Positions 1-7,911 of a stretch of DNA of 64,000 nt are shown piece after piece (positions within the stretch are counted from its first letter, which is position 1; each line of letters opens with the position of its first letter). A program made the translations under genes and the position numbers. Under the pieces are notes generated by a model that saw nothing but the letters and a program-made list of their open reading frames with translations, had not been told where the DNA came from and did no database searches. Source of the DNA: CCMP332 sp040218795 (lineage in GTDB: Bacteria; Bacteroidota; Bacteroidia; Cytophagales; CCMP332). The stretch is taken from the NCBI GenBank assembly GCA_040218795.1, contig JAVJQT010000008.1, positions 124,001 to 188,000 of the forward strand, written 5' to 3'.

Positions 1-116
1 TGATGTTCAATCCGGAAATCTGTCGCAACATCAGCGTTGATATGCGCTATATACTTTTTATCATCGATAAATTTGCCGGTGCGCAGCGATTAATAGACGA
101 GATGAGAATAAATTAA
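1..116 (+). CDS. 3' end of an unidentified gene (partial)
   Basis: An open frame enters from the left edge and ends at a TAA at 114-116, giving the last 37 or so residues of a protein (ending RLIDEMRIN). The segment has a hydrophobic stretch (MRYILFIIDKF) followed by a charged tail. I do not recognise the family. With so little sequence it could also be a chance open frame; the only support is that it stays open to the window edge and stops just before an intergenic hairpin element. Confidence 0.35.
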   Translation, partial: MFNPEICRNISVDMRYILFIIDKFAGAQRLIDEMRIN

Positions 117-120
117 GTTG

Positions 121-185
121 AGATTCCGGTGACAAGCACTGGAATGACGAATCTAAGGAGACATCATTCCAAGACTTGTTCTTGG
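121..185. repeat. Intergenic double-hairpin repeat element
   Basis: Two adjacent inverted repeats fill the gap before the next gene. The first is ATTCCGGTG (123-131), loop ACAAG, CACTGGAAT (137-145), with one G-T pair; AGATT at 121-125 and AATCT at 150-154 can extend it. The second is CCAAGA (169-174), loop CTTGT, TCTTGG (180-185). The ATTCC...GGAAT design resembles the short palindromic repeats scattered between genes in many bacterial genomes. It also lies where convergent transcripts from both sides would end, so it may serve as a terminator, although it has no T run. Confidence 0.5.
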
Positions 186-199
186 CATCTCCATATTGT

Positions 200-655
200 T
201 CATTGACTCCAATTCTGTATCTCAATAATATTCCCCTCAGGATCTTTAGTATAAACTGCTTTCAACATCCCTTTGCCTTTTACTTCCGCTTCCACGATCT
301 TGCCATACATAGTTCCGCCATGATCTAAAAGTTTTTGTAAAACAGAATCCACGTTTTCAACATGGAAAGCAATATGACTAAAGCCTAAATCATTAATTTG
401 AATTTGGTGATCCTCTCCTTTTTTATTGTATTCAAATATTTCCAGTGTAGGTCCATTTTCAAAACCGGGAAGTTGTAGATGAACACCCTGTAAATGCACA
501 TCTTCCAGGGCACACATCTTATCAATCCACTGCTCCTTTATATCCCGCTCGGGATAAGTTGGCTTGCAGTCAAATACCTCGATATAAAACTTGGCCAATT
601 TCCTCCAGTCCCTCGCAATAAGATTTGTATGACTAAAAGTGATTGAATTTTCCAT
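200..655 (-). CDS. VOC-family (glyoxalase/dioxygenase fold) protein
   Basis: A 151-residue single-domain vicinal-oxygen-chelate protein. Two beta-alpha-beta-beta-beta modules are visible: an N-terminal one starting with FSHTNLIARDW and a C-terminal one with GFSHIAFHVENVDSVLQKL and the usual ending DPEGNIIEIQNW. Candidate metal ligands are the His in SHTNL, the His in FSHIAFHV and the Glu in IIEIQ. The frame opens at 718, but that would overlap the upstream methyltransferase; the ATG at 655, one base after that gene's stop, gives a normal VOC N-terminus. The two genes probably form an operon. The substrate cannot be read from the sequence; such proteins include glyoxalases, extradiol dioxygenases and antibiotic-binding proteins. 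Confidence 0.8.
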   Translation of the reverse strand: MENSITFSHTNLIARDWRKLAKFYIEVFDCKPTYPERDIKEQWIDKMCALEDVHLQGVHLQLPGFENGPTLEIFEYNKKGEDHQIQINDLGFSHIAFHVENVDSVLQKLLDHGGTMYGKIVEAEVKGKGMLKAVYTKDPEGNIIEIQNWSQ

Positions 656-656
656 T

Positions 657-1202
657 TTACAATTTTGAATCTTGAATCTTGAATTTTTTAAGAAACTCCC
701 AAAGCACGACGCCTGCACAAACGGAGATATTCAAGGAATGCTTGGTTCCAAACTGAGGTATCTCCAAACTTAAATCCAGTTCAGGTAAAATTTCATCACT
801 AAGGCCAAAAGCTTCATTGCCAAATATCAGTGCAAATTTCTTTTTATTGTCGATTGTAAATGAATTTAAATCCACGCTTTCATTGGTTTGTTCTATTCCA
901 ATAATTTTGAAATTATCCTTTTTCAAAGCTTTAATCGCTTCTAAGATACTTTCATGGTATTCCCAGTCTACCGATTTATCCGCACCCAAAGCTGTTTTAT
1001 TTATGTCCCTGTGCGGTGGCTTTGCAGTTATTCCACAAAGTAGAATTTTATCCACCCTGAATGCATCTGATGTTCTGAAAACAGAGCCCACATTGTTCAT
1101 ACTTCGGATATTATCCAGCACAACAATTACAGGAATCTTTTCTGAATTTTTAAATTCATCAATACTAATTCGATTGAGTTCGGGCATTTCTAACTTTCGC
1201 AT
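657..1202 (-). CDS. TrmH/SpoU-family RNA 2'-O-methyltransferase
   Basis: About 181 residues with the SpoU (SPOUT, trefoil-knot) pattern: motif 1 around VVLDNIRSMNNVGSVFRT, motif 2 in ALIFGNEAFGLSDE and motif 3 in HSLNISVCAGVVLWEFL. This family methylates ribose 2'-OH groups in tRNA or rRNA using S-adenosylmethionine. It has only the catalytic domain and no N-terminal substrate-binding domain, as in TrmL/TrmH-type enzymes, so the target nucleotide cannot be assigned. I place the start at the ATG at 1202; one at 1187 is also possible, and the longer opening from 1280 would overlap mutS. The divergent mutS promoter lies upstream. Confidence 0.85.
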   Translation of the reverse strand: MRKLEMPELNRISIDEFKNSEKIPVIVVLDNIRSMNNVGSVFRTSDAFRVDKILLCGITAKPPHRDINKTALGADKSVDWEYHESILEAIKALKKDNFKIIGIEQTNESVDLNSFTIDNKKKFALIFGNEAFGLSDEILPELDLSLEIPQFGTKHSLNISVCAGVVLWEFLKKFKIQDSKL

Positions 1203-1211
1203 ATCTTGAGA

Positions 1212-1242
1212 TTGAATATCCACGCAAATTTGAACATATTTG
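1212..1242 (+). promoter_or_regulatory. Candidate mutS promoter
   Basis: TTG at 1212-1214, 20 bp, then CATATTTG at 1235-1242, one mismatch from the Bacteroidota -7 consensus TAnnTTTG. Transcription would start near 1250, about 11 bases before the mutS ATG. The fit is visual only. Confidence 0.35.
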
Positions 1243-1260
1243 CAGAGACCTGCCAAGCAC

Positions 1261-3891
1261 ATGCCTAAGACTAAGGACAAAAAAGAAACTCCGTTAATGA
1301 AACAGTACTATGCCATCAAGGCAAAGCACCCAGGTGCAATACTGTTGTTTAGGGTCGGAGACTTCTACGAAACTTTTGCTGAGGATGCCGAGATTGCCAG
1401 TAAAATACTGGGCATTGTACTTACTAAAAGAGCCAACGGCTCTGCATCTGAAGTTGAATTGGCAGGGTTTCCGCATCATTCCCTCGAATCCTACCTTCCA
1501 AAACTTGTCCGTGCAGGCCAAAGGGTCGCCATCTGCGATCAACTGGAAGATCCCAGTACAGCTAAAGGAATAGTCAAACGCGGTGTTACTGAATTAGTAA
1601 CACCCGGTGTTTCTTTTAATGATAATGTCCTCGATCAAAATAAAAACAACTATCTCGCTTCAATTTATAATGATGCTGATTTAAACGGAATTGCATTTTT
1701 AGATATTTCTACCGGTCAGTTCATGCTGGCACAGGGAAGTAGTGATTACATTGAAAAATTGCTACAGGGTTTTCAGCCAAGAGAGGTATTGTACCGGAAA
1801 AGTGATAAAAAAGTCTGGCAAAATAAACTCGATGAAAAATATCATGTGTATTACATGGATGACTGGATTTACACTTTTGATTTTGCCAATGAAACGCTAA
1901 TCAACCACTTTCAAACACAAAACCTTAAAGGCTTCGGAATTGAAAATCAGAAACAGGGAATAACAGCGGCCGGAGCCATCCTTCAGTATCTGGATGAAAC
2001 TGAACATCGCAATATTGATCATATCAATTCCATTTCGAGAATAGAAGAAGAGCATTATGTTTGGCTCGATAAATTCACTATCAGAAACCTGGAGCTGATT
2101 TATGCACAAAGAGAAGATGGTATCCCCTTGGTTGAAATTTTGGATAAAACGCAAACGCCTATGGGTTCGCGCTTACTTCGAAACTGGATGGTGCTTCCTC
2201 TGAAAGATGATGTCAAAATCAATCAGCGGCTTTCCATTGTAAAAATTTTTGTCGAGGAATCGGGTTTGAGGGAAAACATTGTTCGTCATTTAAAGGCAAT
2301 TGGTGATCTGGAAAGAATTATTGCCAAAGTAGCGGCAAGAAGAATTAATCCGCGGGAGATATTGCAACTTAAAAAAGCACTTCAAAGCAGCCTGCCTGTA
2401 ATTGATTATTTAATCGATTCCGAAGAACCGCTTCTTATTCAATTGGCCGATTCTTTCAATAAATGTGAAACATTACTTGAAAAAATAGAAAATGAACTTT
2501 TGGATGATGTGCCAATCGTTTTCAATCAGGGAAATTTGTTTAGAGATGGTATTGATGAGGAGATTGATGAGTTGCGCAAAATAGCGAGAAGTGGAAAGGA
2601 CTATTTGGTCGAAATACAACAGAGGGAATCGGAGCGTACCGGTATTCCAAAACTCAAAATCGCTTATAATAAAGTCTTTGGTTATTATCTTGAAGTAAGC
2701 AATGCGCAAAAAGATAAAGTGCCTGATGAGTGGATTAGAAAACAAACACTCGTTAATGCAGAGCGCTACATCACCGAAGAATTAAAATCCTATGAAGAAA
2801 AAATTCTTAATGCTGATGATCGCCTGAAAGTCATTGAACACAATTTATATGTAAAACTCGTCGAGATAGCCGGAGAATACGTTCAACAGATTCAAAAAAA
2901 TGCAAAATTGCTTGCCCAGCTTGATTGTCTGATTTCCTTTGCCCATGCAGCTGAGGAAAACAATTATGCTCAGCCTGAAATTAATAGCGGAAAGGCCTTG
3001 AATATAAAAAATGGTCGGCATCCCGTCATAGAAAAACAAATGCCTCCCGGTGAAAGCTATATTCCCAATGATATTTTTTTGGATGATGAATTGCAGCAGA
3101 TAATAATTATCACCGGACCAAATATGTCTGGTAAATCTGCACTGTTAAGGCAAACAGCATTGATTGTATTGATGGGTCAGATGGGAAGTTTTGTTCCAGC
3201 TTCAAAAGCAGAAATTGGTCTGGTCGATAAGGTATTTACAAGGGTAGGCGCTTCGGATAATTTATCCAAAGGCGAATCTACTTTTATGGTAGAAATGACT
3301 GAAACCGCCAGCATTCTAAATAATTTATCAGACCGCAGTCTGGTTCTTATGGATGAAATTGGCAGAGGTACCAGTACTTATGATGGAATCTCAATCGCCT
3401 GGTCTATTGTAGAATTTCTCCACAATAAAAGTGATAAAAAAGCCAAAACACTTTTTGCCAGCCATTATCATGAACTTAATGAATTGGCCAATGATCTGGA
3501 GCGGGTTAAAAATTATAATGTGTCAGTAAAAGAAGTTGCTGACAAAGTTATTTTTATGCGAAAGCTGAAGCCCGGCGGCAGTGAACATAGCTTTGGAATT
3601 CACGTAGCACAAATGGCCGGAATGCCAAATGAAGTGGTTTTAAGAGCGCATGAAATAATGATTGGTCTGGAACAGGAAAAAGTTAGCGCTCATAACAAAG
3701 AGAAACTTAAGGAAATTCCGAAAAGTGCTGAATTCCAAATGAGCATGTTTGAAGCCAATGATCCAAATTATGTCAAAGTCAAGGAAATTCTTGAACAGCT
3801 TGATATAAACCGTATTTCACCTGTTGAAGCTTTGCTTAAACTAAATGAGATAAAAACCGTCATGCAGGCATCGCTTAAAAAGAAAAAGTAA
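1261..3891 (+). CDS. mutS: DNA mismatch repair protein MutS
   Basis: An 876-residue MutS1. It recognises mismatched or looped DNA and, with MutL, starts mismatch repair. Domain I carries the mismatch-wedging F-x-E motif (GDFYETF, residues 33-39). The connector, core and clamp domains occupy the middle. The C-terminal ATPase has Walker A GPNMSGKSA near residue 620, a Walker B-type LVLMDEIGRGTSTYDG, and ASHYHEL. The length is usual for the family (about 850-880). The ATG at 1261 is chosen because MPKTKDKKETPLMKQYY matches normal MutS starts; an extra in-frame start at 1240 would add seven residues and sit on the likely promoter. The gene stands alone and is divergent from the RNA methyltransferase. 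Confidence 0.98.
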   Translation: MPKTKDKKETPLMKQYYAIKAKHPGAILLFRVGDFYETFAEDAEIASKILGIVLTKRANGSASEVELAGFPHHSLESYLPKLVRAGQRVAICDQLEDPSTAKGIVKRGVTELVTPGVSFNDNVLDQNKNNYLASIYNDADLNGIAFLDISTGQFMLAQGSSDYIEKLLQGFQPREVLYRKSDKKVWQNKLDEKYHVYYMDDWIYTFDFANETLINHFQTQNLKGFGIENQKQGITAAGAILQYLDETEHRNIDHINSISRIEEEHYVWLDKFTIRNLELIYAQREDGIPLVEILDKTQTPMGSRLLRNWMVLPLKDDVKINQRLSIVKIFVEESGLRENIVRHLKAIGDLERIIAKVAARRINPREILQLKKALQSSLPVIDYLIDSEEPLLIQLADSFNKCETLLEKIENELLDDVPIVFNQGNLFRDGIDEEIDELRKIARSGKDYLVEIQQRESERTGIPKLKIAYNKVFGYYLEVSNAQKDKVPDEWIRKQTLVNAERYITEELKSYEEKILNADDRLKVIEHNLYVKLVEIAGEYVQQIQKNAKLLAQLDCLISFAHAAEENNYAQPEINSGKALNIKNGRHPVIEKQMPPGESYIPNDIFLDDELQQIIIITGPNMSGKSALLRQTALIVLMGQMGSFVPASKAEIGLVDKVFTRVGASDNLSKGESTFMVEMTETASILNNLSDRSLVLMDEIGRGTSTYDGISIAWSIVEFLHNKSDKKAKTLFASHYHELNELANDLERVKNYNVSVKEVADKVIFMRKLKPGGSEHSFGIHVAQMAGMPNEVVLRAHEIMIGLEQEKVSAHNKEKLKEIPKSAEFQMSMFEANDPNYVKVKEILEQLDINRISPVEALLKLNEIKTVMQASLKKKK

Positions 3892-3980
3892 AAGTGTCTT
3901 TTGAATTAGTTCATTTCGAAATTACCTGATATCCTTTAATCCGCTCAGATTTAAACAGGACTAATAATTCGATACCTAAT

Positions 3981-4397
3981 CTAGAGGTCAATTCTTCTGA
4001 ACAAATCCAACCATTCCAAGGCTTTATTTTCGTCCATAAAAAGCCTGCTCTGAAATAAAGCGCCCGGGCTGGGTGAAAAATAAAAGCTAACCAGGCCTTT
4101 TTCAACGGGCCGATGTGCCAAATAGGCAAGGACTTTTGTGATTTGTAATTTGCTATTGTCCTGAGTAAAATCCCAGGCTTTTGGGTCTGAGCTTTGAACT
4201 TCTCTAGCATCTACCAAAACACGCTGTGCTTGTGATTTATACAATTCCATTCTTGCGCTCAGAATTTCCGAACTCTCTTCTTTTCCTAAGTGGATCTTAG
4301 GTTTAATTTGGATAACTACTACGCCATCCTGCCTCGACCACAGCCTTGCGGCAGTAGTGTCTATAGCATTAATATTATCGAGCACAGTCTTGTTCAT
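3981..4397 (-). CDS. Small SpoIIAA/STAS-like hypothetical protein
   Basis: A 138-residue soluble protein without signal peptide or membrane segment. The pattern of a short N-terminal leader, an alternating strand-helix core (GVVVIQIKPKIHLGKEES, QRVLVDAREVQS) and a C-terminal Phe-rich strand followed by MDENKALEWLDLF resembles the STAS/SpoIIAA-like fold seen in many Bacteroidota proteins of unknown role. It has no catalytic motif I can name. It is transcribed towards mutS (convergent) and sits just downstream, on the same strand, of a universal stress protein, about 130 bp away, so a stress-related role is possible but unproven. Confidence 0.6.
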   Translation of the reverse strand: MNKTVLDNINAIDTTAARLWSRQDGVVVIQIKPKIHLGKEESSEILSARMELYKSQAQRVLVDAREVQSSDPKAWDFTQDNSKLQITKVLAYLAHRPVEKGLVSFYFSPSPGALFQSRLFMDENKALEWLDLFRRIDL

Positions 4398-4529
4398 AAT
4401 TCGCAGTACTTATACAAAAGTATTATTTATTTGAAAACTTGACTTTATATAAAACGTTTTCTTTAATTAAATATATTACAATTTGAATATACAACAATTA
4501 AGAAATTATTGCCTTTATCACCCATAATT

Positions 4530-5450
4530 TCAATCCCCTTTGAATATTGCATCAAAAAGATCAAAATTTTCACCGGGCATCTTGTGAATCCAAATTGGCG
4601 ATTCAATTTCTTTCATCAATACTTTTTCAGTGACACTACCCAGTAAAAATGAAGAGCTCGCTGTTTTGCCTTTTGAACCTATAAAAATAATCGGCTCATT
4701 CATTTCAGTTCCTTTTAATTTTATATAGTAGGATACATCGTTTTTTTCATTTTCGGCGATGTCAAAATCAACATTCTCATAACTTGGATGCAATTCCACT
4801 GCTTTTTTCCATTTTTTGTTGAGGTTGATCTTTTCCGATTCTACAAAATCCTTGTGCAATCTGCCGGTTTTAAAATACCCTGAAGGACTGGCGAGAATAT
4901 TTAATGCTTTTAAATCTTTAATCCCAAACGTTTTTGCAAATGACAGACCCACAGTCATAGTTGCTTCTGAATGTTCAGAAAAATCAAAGGCGCACAAAAT
5001 CGATTGTGGTATATTCTGATAACCTTCAGGCACAAATAATATATCACACAATGCGGATCTTGCAATATGATGCCCTGCAATTCCAAGGCCGTTTTTTTTC
5101 TTTTTATTTCCTACAATCACCAAATCCACCGCTTCAGATTTGCTTTTTGTGTTGATTACCTCCAAAGGACTGCCTCCTCTGACAATTATTTCAATATTGT
5201 CGGAATTTTTAAAAACAGAATTAATGTCCTTTTTAATACCCTTTCTTATTTCCTCCTTGAATTCATTCCAGGCATCATTATCTGTATATTGTCTTGCTTT
5301 TTCCTCAATTTCACTATCGATTACATGCAGGGCCTTAATATTTTGAATTATCCCACTTTCCTTTAATTGATTGGCAAAGATCAATACATTTTCATCTACC
5401 GTGCTTCGGTCGAGGCAACAAAGAACATTTTTAAATGATGTCTCGGACAT
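4530..5450 (-). CDS. Universal stress protein, two UspA domains
   Basis: A 306-residue tandem Usp protein. The first domain (about 1-150) starts FKNVLCCLDRSTVDENVLIFA and contains VDLVIVGNKKKKNGLGIAGHHIA. The second (about 150-300) starts SILCAFDFSEHSEATM and ends with the ATP-binding motif G-2x-G-9x-G-S in IGSKGKTASSSFLLGSV, so the second domain probably binds ATP while the first is degenerate. Usp proteins help cells survive starvation and other stresses. It is divergent from another double-Usp gene at 5558, an arrangement suggesting shared control from the 107-bp gap. Confidence 0.9.
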   Translation of the reverse strand: MSETSFKNVLCCLDRSTVDENVLIFANQLKESGIIQNIKALHVIDSEIEEKARQYTDNDAWNEFKEEIRKGIKKDINSVFKNSDNIEIIVRGGSPLEVINTKSKSEAVDLVIVGNKKKKNGLGIAGHHIARSALCDILFVPEGYQNIPQSILCAFDFSEHSEATMTVGLSFAKTFGIKDLKALNILASPSGYFKTGRLHKDFVESEKINLNKKWKKAVELHPSYENVDFDIAENEKNDVSYYIKLKGTEMNEPIIFIGSKGKTASSSFLLGSVTEKVLMKEIESPIWIHKMPGENFDLFDAIFKGD

Positions 5451-5482
5451 ATTCTTAATTTTTTAATAAAAATACGGATAGA

Positions 5483-5509
5483 TTGTGATACAAATCAATT
5501 CTAATTTTG
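5483..5509 (+). promoter_or_regulatory. Candidate promoter for the forward usp gene
   Basis: TAATTTTG at 5502-5509 is a perfect TAnnTTTG -7 element. A TTG lies at 5483-5485, but the 16-bp spacing is shorter than the usual 19-21, so the -33 assignment is weak. Transcription from here would leave a leader of about 40 bases. Confidence 0.3.
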
Positions 5510-5557
5510 AAATTAGTCATATGGAAATATCACTAAAAATATCATTTTTAAGGGAAA

Positions 5558-6406
5558 ATGAAGGAAAGCTATAATATATCGAAAATATTAGTGCCGGTGG
5601 ATTTTAGTGAACGCTCTGCAAACGCAGTAGTTCAAAGTACAACTATTGCAAAGTCGAATGGGGCCAAACTATTATTGTATCATGCCTATTCAAGACCCGC
5701 AGACATTGCTGATTTAAGTAATTATGAACAGGAGCATCGTTTAAATCTAAAGACTGAAAAAGTCAAAGAACATTTTGATGTTTTTGTCAGTAATATTTCT
5801 GAATTGAAGAATTGCGATTTCGAAATCATTTACGAGCTCGGAATTTCACTTCAAAACATCGAAAAGGCATTTAAAAATTTAGAAATTGATCTGATGGTAC
5901 TTGCCACACATGGTGCAAAAGGCGTTGAATTAATGTGGGGAAGTAAAACCACCAATCTGATCAATAGACTTAAGGGACCAATTTTAGTAATTCCCGATGG
6001 ATCAAAAATTGTAAAACCCAAATGTTTTTGCCTCGCCTATGATTTTCACAAACAAGGGCAAAATGTTTATTCATTGAGCACGCTAAAACAAATGGCGATG
6101 GCATTTAATACTCATATCAGAATTATTGATGTCAGAGCCCATAATTATCCTAAGGGAGAAGAGCGAATTAAAGAAGAAAATAAAATTTCCAATTATCTCG
6201 GAAATGATGTACTGCATGACTTCGAAACAGTAATTGGAAAAGACGTTGAACATGAGCTGATTAAGTATGTCCATGAATACGAAATTGACATGCTGGCGGT
6301 AATGCCGGGAGAGCATAGCTTCTTTGAAAAACTTTTTCATCAGAGCATATCTGAGCTCATGGCAGCAGAGATTGATATACCATTGTTGACCTTGGTAGAT
6401 AAATAA
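5558..6406 (+). CDS. Universal stress protein, two UspA domains
   Basis: A 282-residue double-Usp protein. Domain one begins ISKILVPVDFSERSANAV and includes DLMVLATHGAKGVELMWGSKT; the glycine motif is shortened, typical of Usp copies that may not bind ATP. Domain two begins PKCFCLAYDFHKQGQNVYSL and ends with MLAVMPGEHSFFEKLFHQSISELM, also lacking a clean ATP motif. It is divergent from the other Usp gene and 72 bp upstream of the V-ATPase operon on the same strand. Co-transcription with the ATPase is possible, since no terminator is visible between them. Confidence 0.88.
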   Translation: MKESYNISKILVPVDFSERSANAVVQSTTIAKSNGAKLLLYHAYSRPADIADLSNYEQEHRLNLKTEKVKEHFDVFVSNISELKNCDFEIIYELGISLQNIEKAFKNLEIDLMVLATHGAKGVELMWGSKTTNLINRLKGPILVIPDGSKIVKPKCFCLAYDFHKQGQNVYSLSTLKQMAMAFNTHIRIIDVRAHNYPKGEERIKEENKISNYLGNDVLHDFETVIGKDVEHELIKYVHEYEIDMLAVMPGEHSFFEKLFHQSISELMAAEIDIPLLTLVDK

Positions 6407-6478
6407 TAACAAATTCTTGTTCAGGCCTAAATTTTAATTGTAATTTAAATCCGCGAATCAGGTTTAAACCCTTTTTCA

Positions 6479-7075
6479 ATGAGCGATAAAATCAATGTAA
6501 TAGCCCGAAAGATTTATGAAGAAGGGCTTGAAAAAGCACAGCAGGAAAGCGAGAACATTTTAAATTCCGCCAACTCAGAAGCCGATCAGATCATTAAATC
6601 CGCCAAAGCGCAAGCTGAGCAAATTATTAAAGAAGCTGAAAACAAAGCTCAAAAGGAAAAAAAGATCATTTCCTCTGAGTTGAAATTGGCTTCAGAACAG
6701 GTAATTGAAAGCTTAAGGCAAAGGATAAAAGATCAGGTTTCACTAAAACTGCTTGATGACAATTTAAAATCAATTTTTAAAGACCCGGACTTTATTAAAA
6801 GTTTAATAATTGAAATAGCAGGTAGCTGGTCTTCGAATAATGGTTTTGATGTCAAAGTAGCAGATTCTATAAAAAGCAAAGTAGAACAAGCCCTTAAACC
6901 GAGTTTGAAGGATGTATTAAAAAATATGGAAATCAGATCGGCAAAAGGCCTCGAAACCGGCTTTATAATTGAAGATAAAAAAGACCATTACGAAATTACC
7001 TTTACTGAAGAGCAGTTTCGTGAATTTTTAAAACCTTTTATTAAAGAAAAAACGCAAAAACTTATTTTTGAATAA
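6479..7075 (+). CDS. atpE: V-type ATP synthase/ATPase subunit E
   Basis: A 198-residue peripheral-stalk subunit. The first ~80 residues are a long Ala/Glu/Lys-rich helix (KAQQESENILNSANSEAD and following) of the kind that forms the stalk coiled coil; the C-terminal half is the globular head that contacts the A/B ring. It is the first gene of a seven-gene operon ordered E, DUF2764, A, B, D, I, K, the order known from Borrelia and Chlamydia V-type ATPases. No subunit G/H partner for the stalk coiled coil is present nearby. Confidence 0.9.
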   Translation: MSDKINVIARKIYEEGLEKAQQESENILNSANSEADQIIKSAKAQAEQIIKEAENKAQKEKKIISSELKLASEQVIESLRQRIKDQVSLKLLDDNLKSIFKDPDFIKSLIIEIAGSWSSNNGFDVKVADSIKSKVEQALKPSLKDVLKNMEIRSAKGLETGFIIEDKKDHYEITFTEEQFREFLKPFIKEKTQKLIFE

Positions 7076-7078
7076 TCC

Positions 7079-7909
7079 TTGAGCAGGCTCTACTACCTGA
7101 TAGCGACATTACCTGAGTTTGATCCTCTTGATACCAAAACCCCTTTGGATGTTGAAGGAATTGTGCGAATCATCATGGACAATGTAGATGAAGAAGGTCA
7201 AATGCAAATAAAGATGATTCTTGTCAAAAATGACATAAGGAATATCGTCAACTTCTATTCCAATAAAAATGGCACCTTGACAGGCAATAAAATGCCATAT
7301 CAACCTGCGCTTATGAATCCACAGGAATTAGAAGAATGGACAATTTACAAAGACCTATGGCCAGAGTTTTTAAAGATTTTAATGGAAGACTTTCAAACAG
7401 AAATAACTGGCATGAGTGAAAAAGAACTCACGCGGTTTTTTTGGGGTGCCTATTACAATGCCCTTGAAAATATGAATCCCTTTTTAAAGGAAGTCATGCA
7501 GAATTACGTAATCATGCACGATATACTTGGCCTGATACGCAGCAAAAATCTTGGATTAGGACTCTGGGATCACTGGATTGGATATGAATCTCAATTAGAA
7601 GATTTAAAATCGGGGCGGCTAACATTATCGGGAATGTCGCATGAACACGAAAATTTTAATAATCTTAAAACCAAGACCTTAGATGCAGAACCCTGGGAGG
7701 CCGAATCCTGGTGCGATGATCTGCTAATAAGAAAGAGTCAGGAATTATTGGGGCATAATCCCTTTGATATGGAGCATTTACTCTTTTATACTTTCAAACT
7801 TTTAGTAGGGGCTAAATGGAGAGAAATGACATCGGATAATGGTAATAAACGTTTTGATTTTTTGAAAGATCAACTAATAAGTGAAATTGAAATACCTTCG
7901 GTGATATAG
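7079..7909 (+). CDS. DUF2764 protein of the V-type ATPase operon
   Basis: A 276-residue soluble, helical protein starting SRLYYLIATLPEF. By position between subunits E and A and by its opening it matches the DUF2764 family, found in compact V-ATPase operons. These operons lack the normal C (d-type) gene, and DUF2764 may take the place of that central-stalk subunit; this is inference from gene order. The start must be TTG at 7079, three bases after the subunit E stop, because no ATG lies before the conserved N-terminus. The atpA start follows two bases after its stop, indicating translational coupling. Confidence 0.82.
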   Translation: MSRLYYLIATLPEFDPLDTKTPLDVEGIVRIIMDNVDEEGQMQIKMILVKNDIRNIVNFYSNKNGTLTGNKMPYQPALMNPQELEEWTIYKDLWPEFLKILMEDFQTEITGMSEKELTRFFWGAYYNALENMNPFLKEVMQNYVIMHDILGLIRSKNLGLGLWDHWIGYESQLEDLKSGRLTLSGMSHEHENFNNLKTKTLDAEPWEAESWCDDLLIRKSQELLGHNPFDMEHLLFYTFKLLVGAKWREMTSDNGNKRFDFLKDQLISEIEIPSVI

Positions 7910-7911
7910 AT

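Noticed and set aside
656..718. Longer start of the VOC protein
   Set aside because: The added residues overlap the upstream methyltransferase; the ATG at 655 gives the normal family start.
3911..4210. A 99-residue open frame on the minus strand within the SpoIIAA-like gene
   Set aside because: It overlaps the 138-residue frame, has no ATG context or domain pattern, and the longer frame has better strand-helix structure.
6407..6478. A separate promoter for the V-ATPase operon
   Set aside because: No TAnnTTTG element was found in the 72-bp gap; the operon may be read from the usp promoter or use a different signal.
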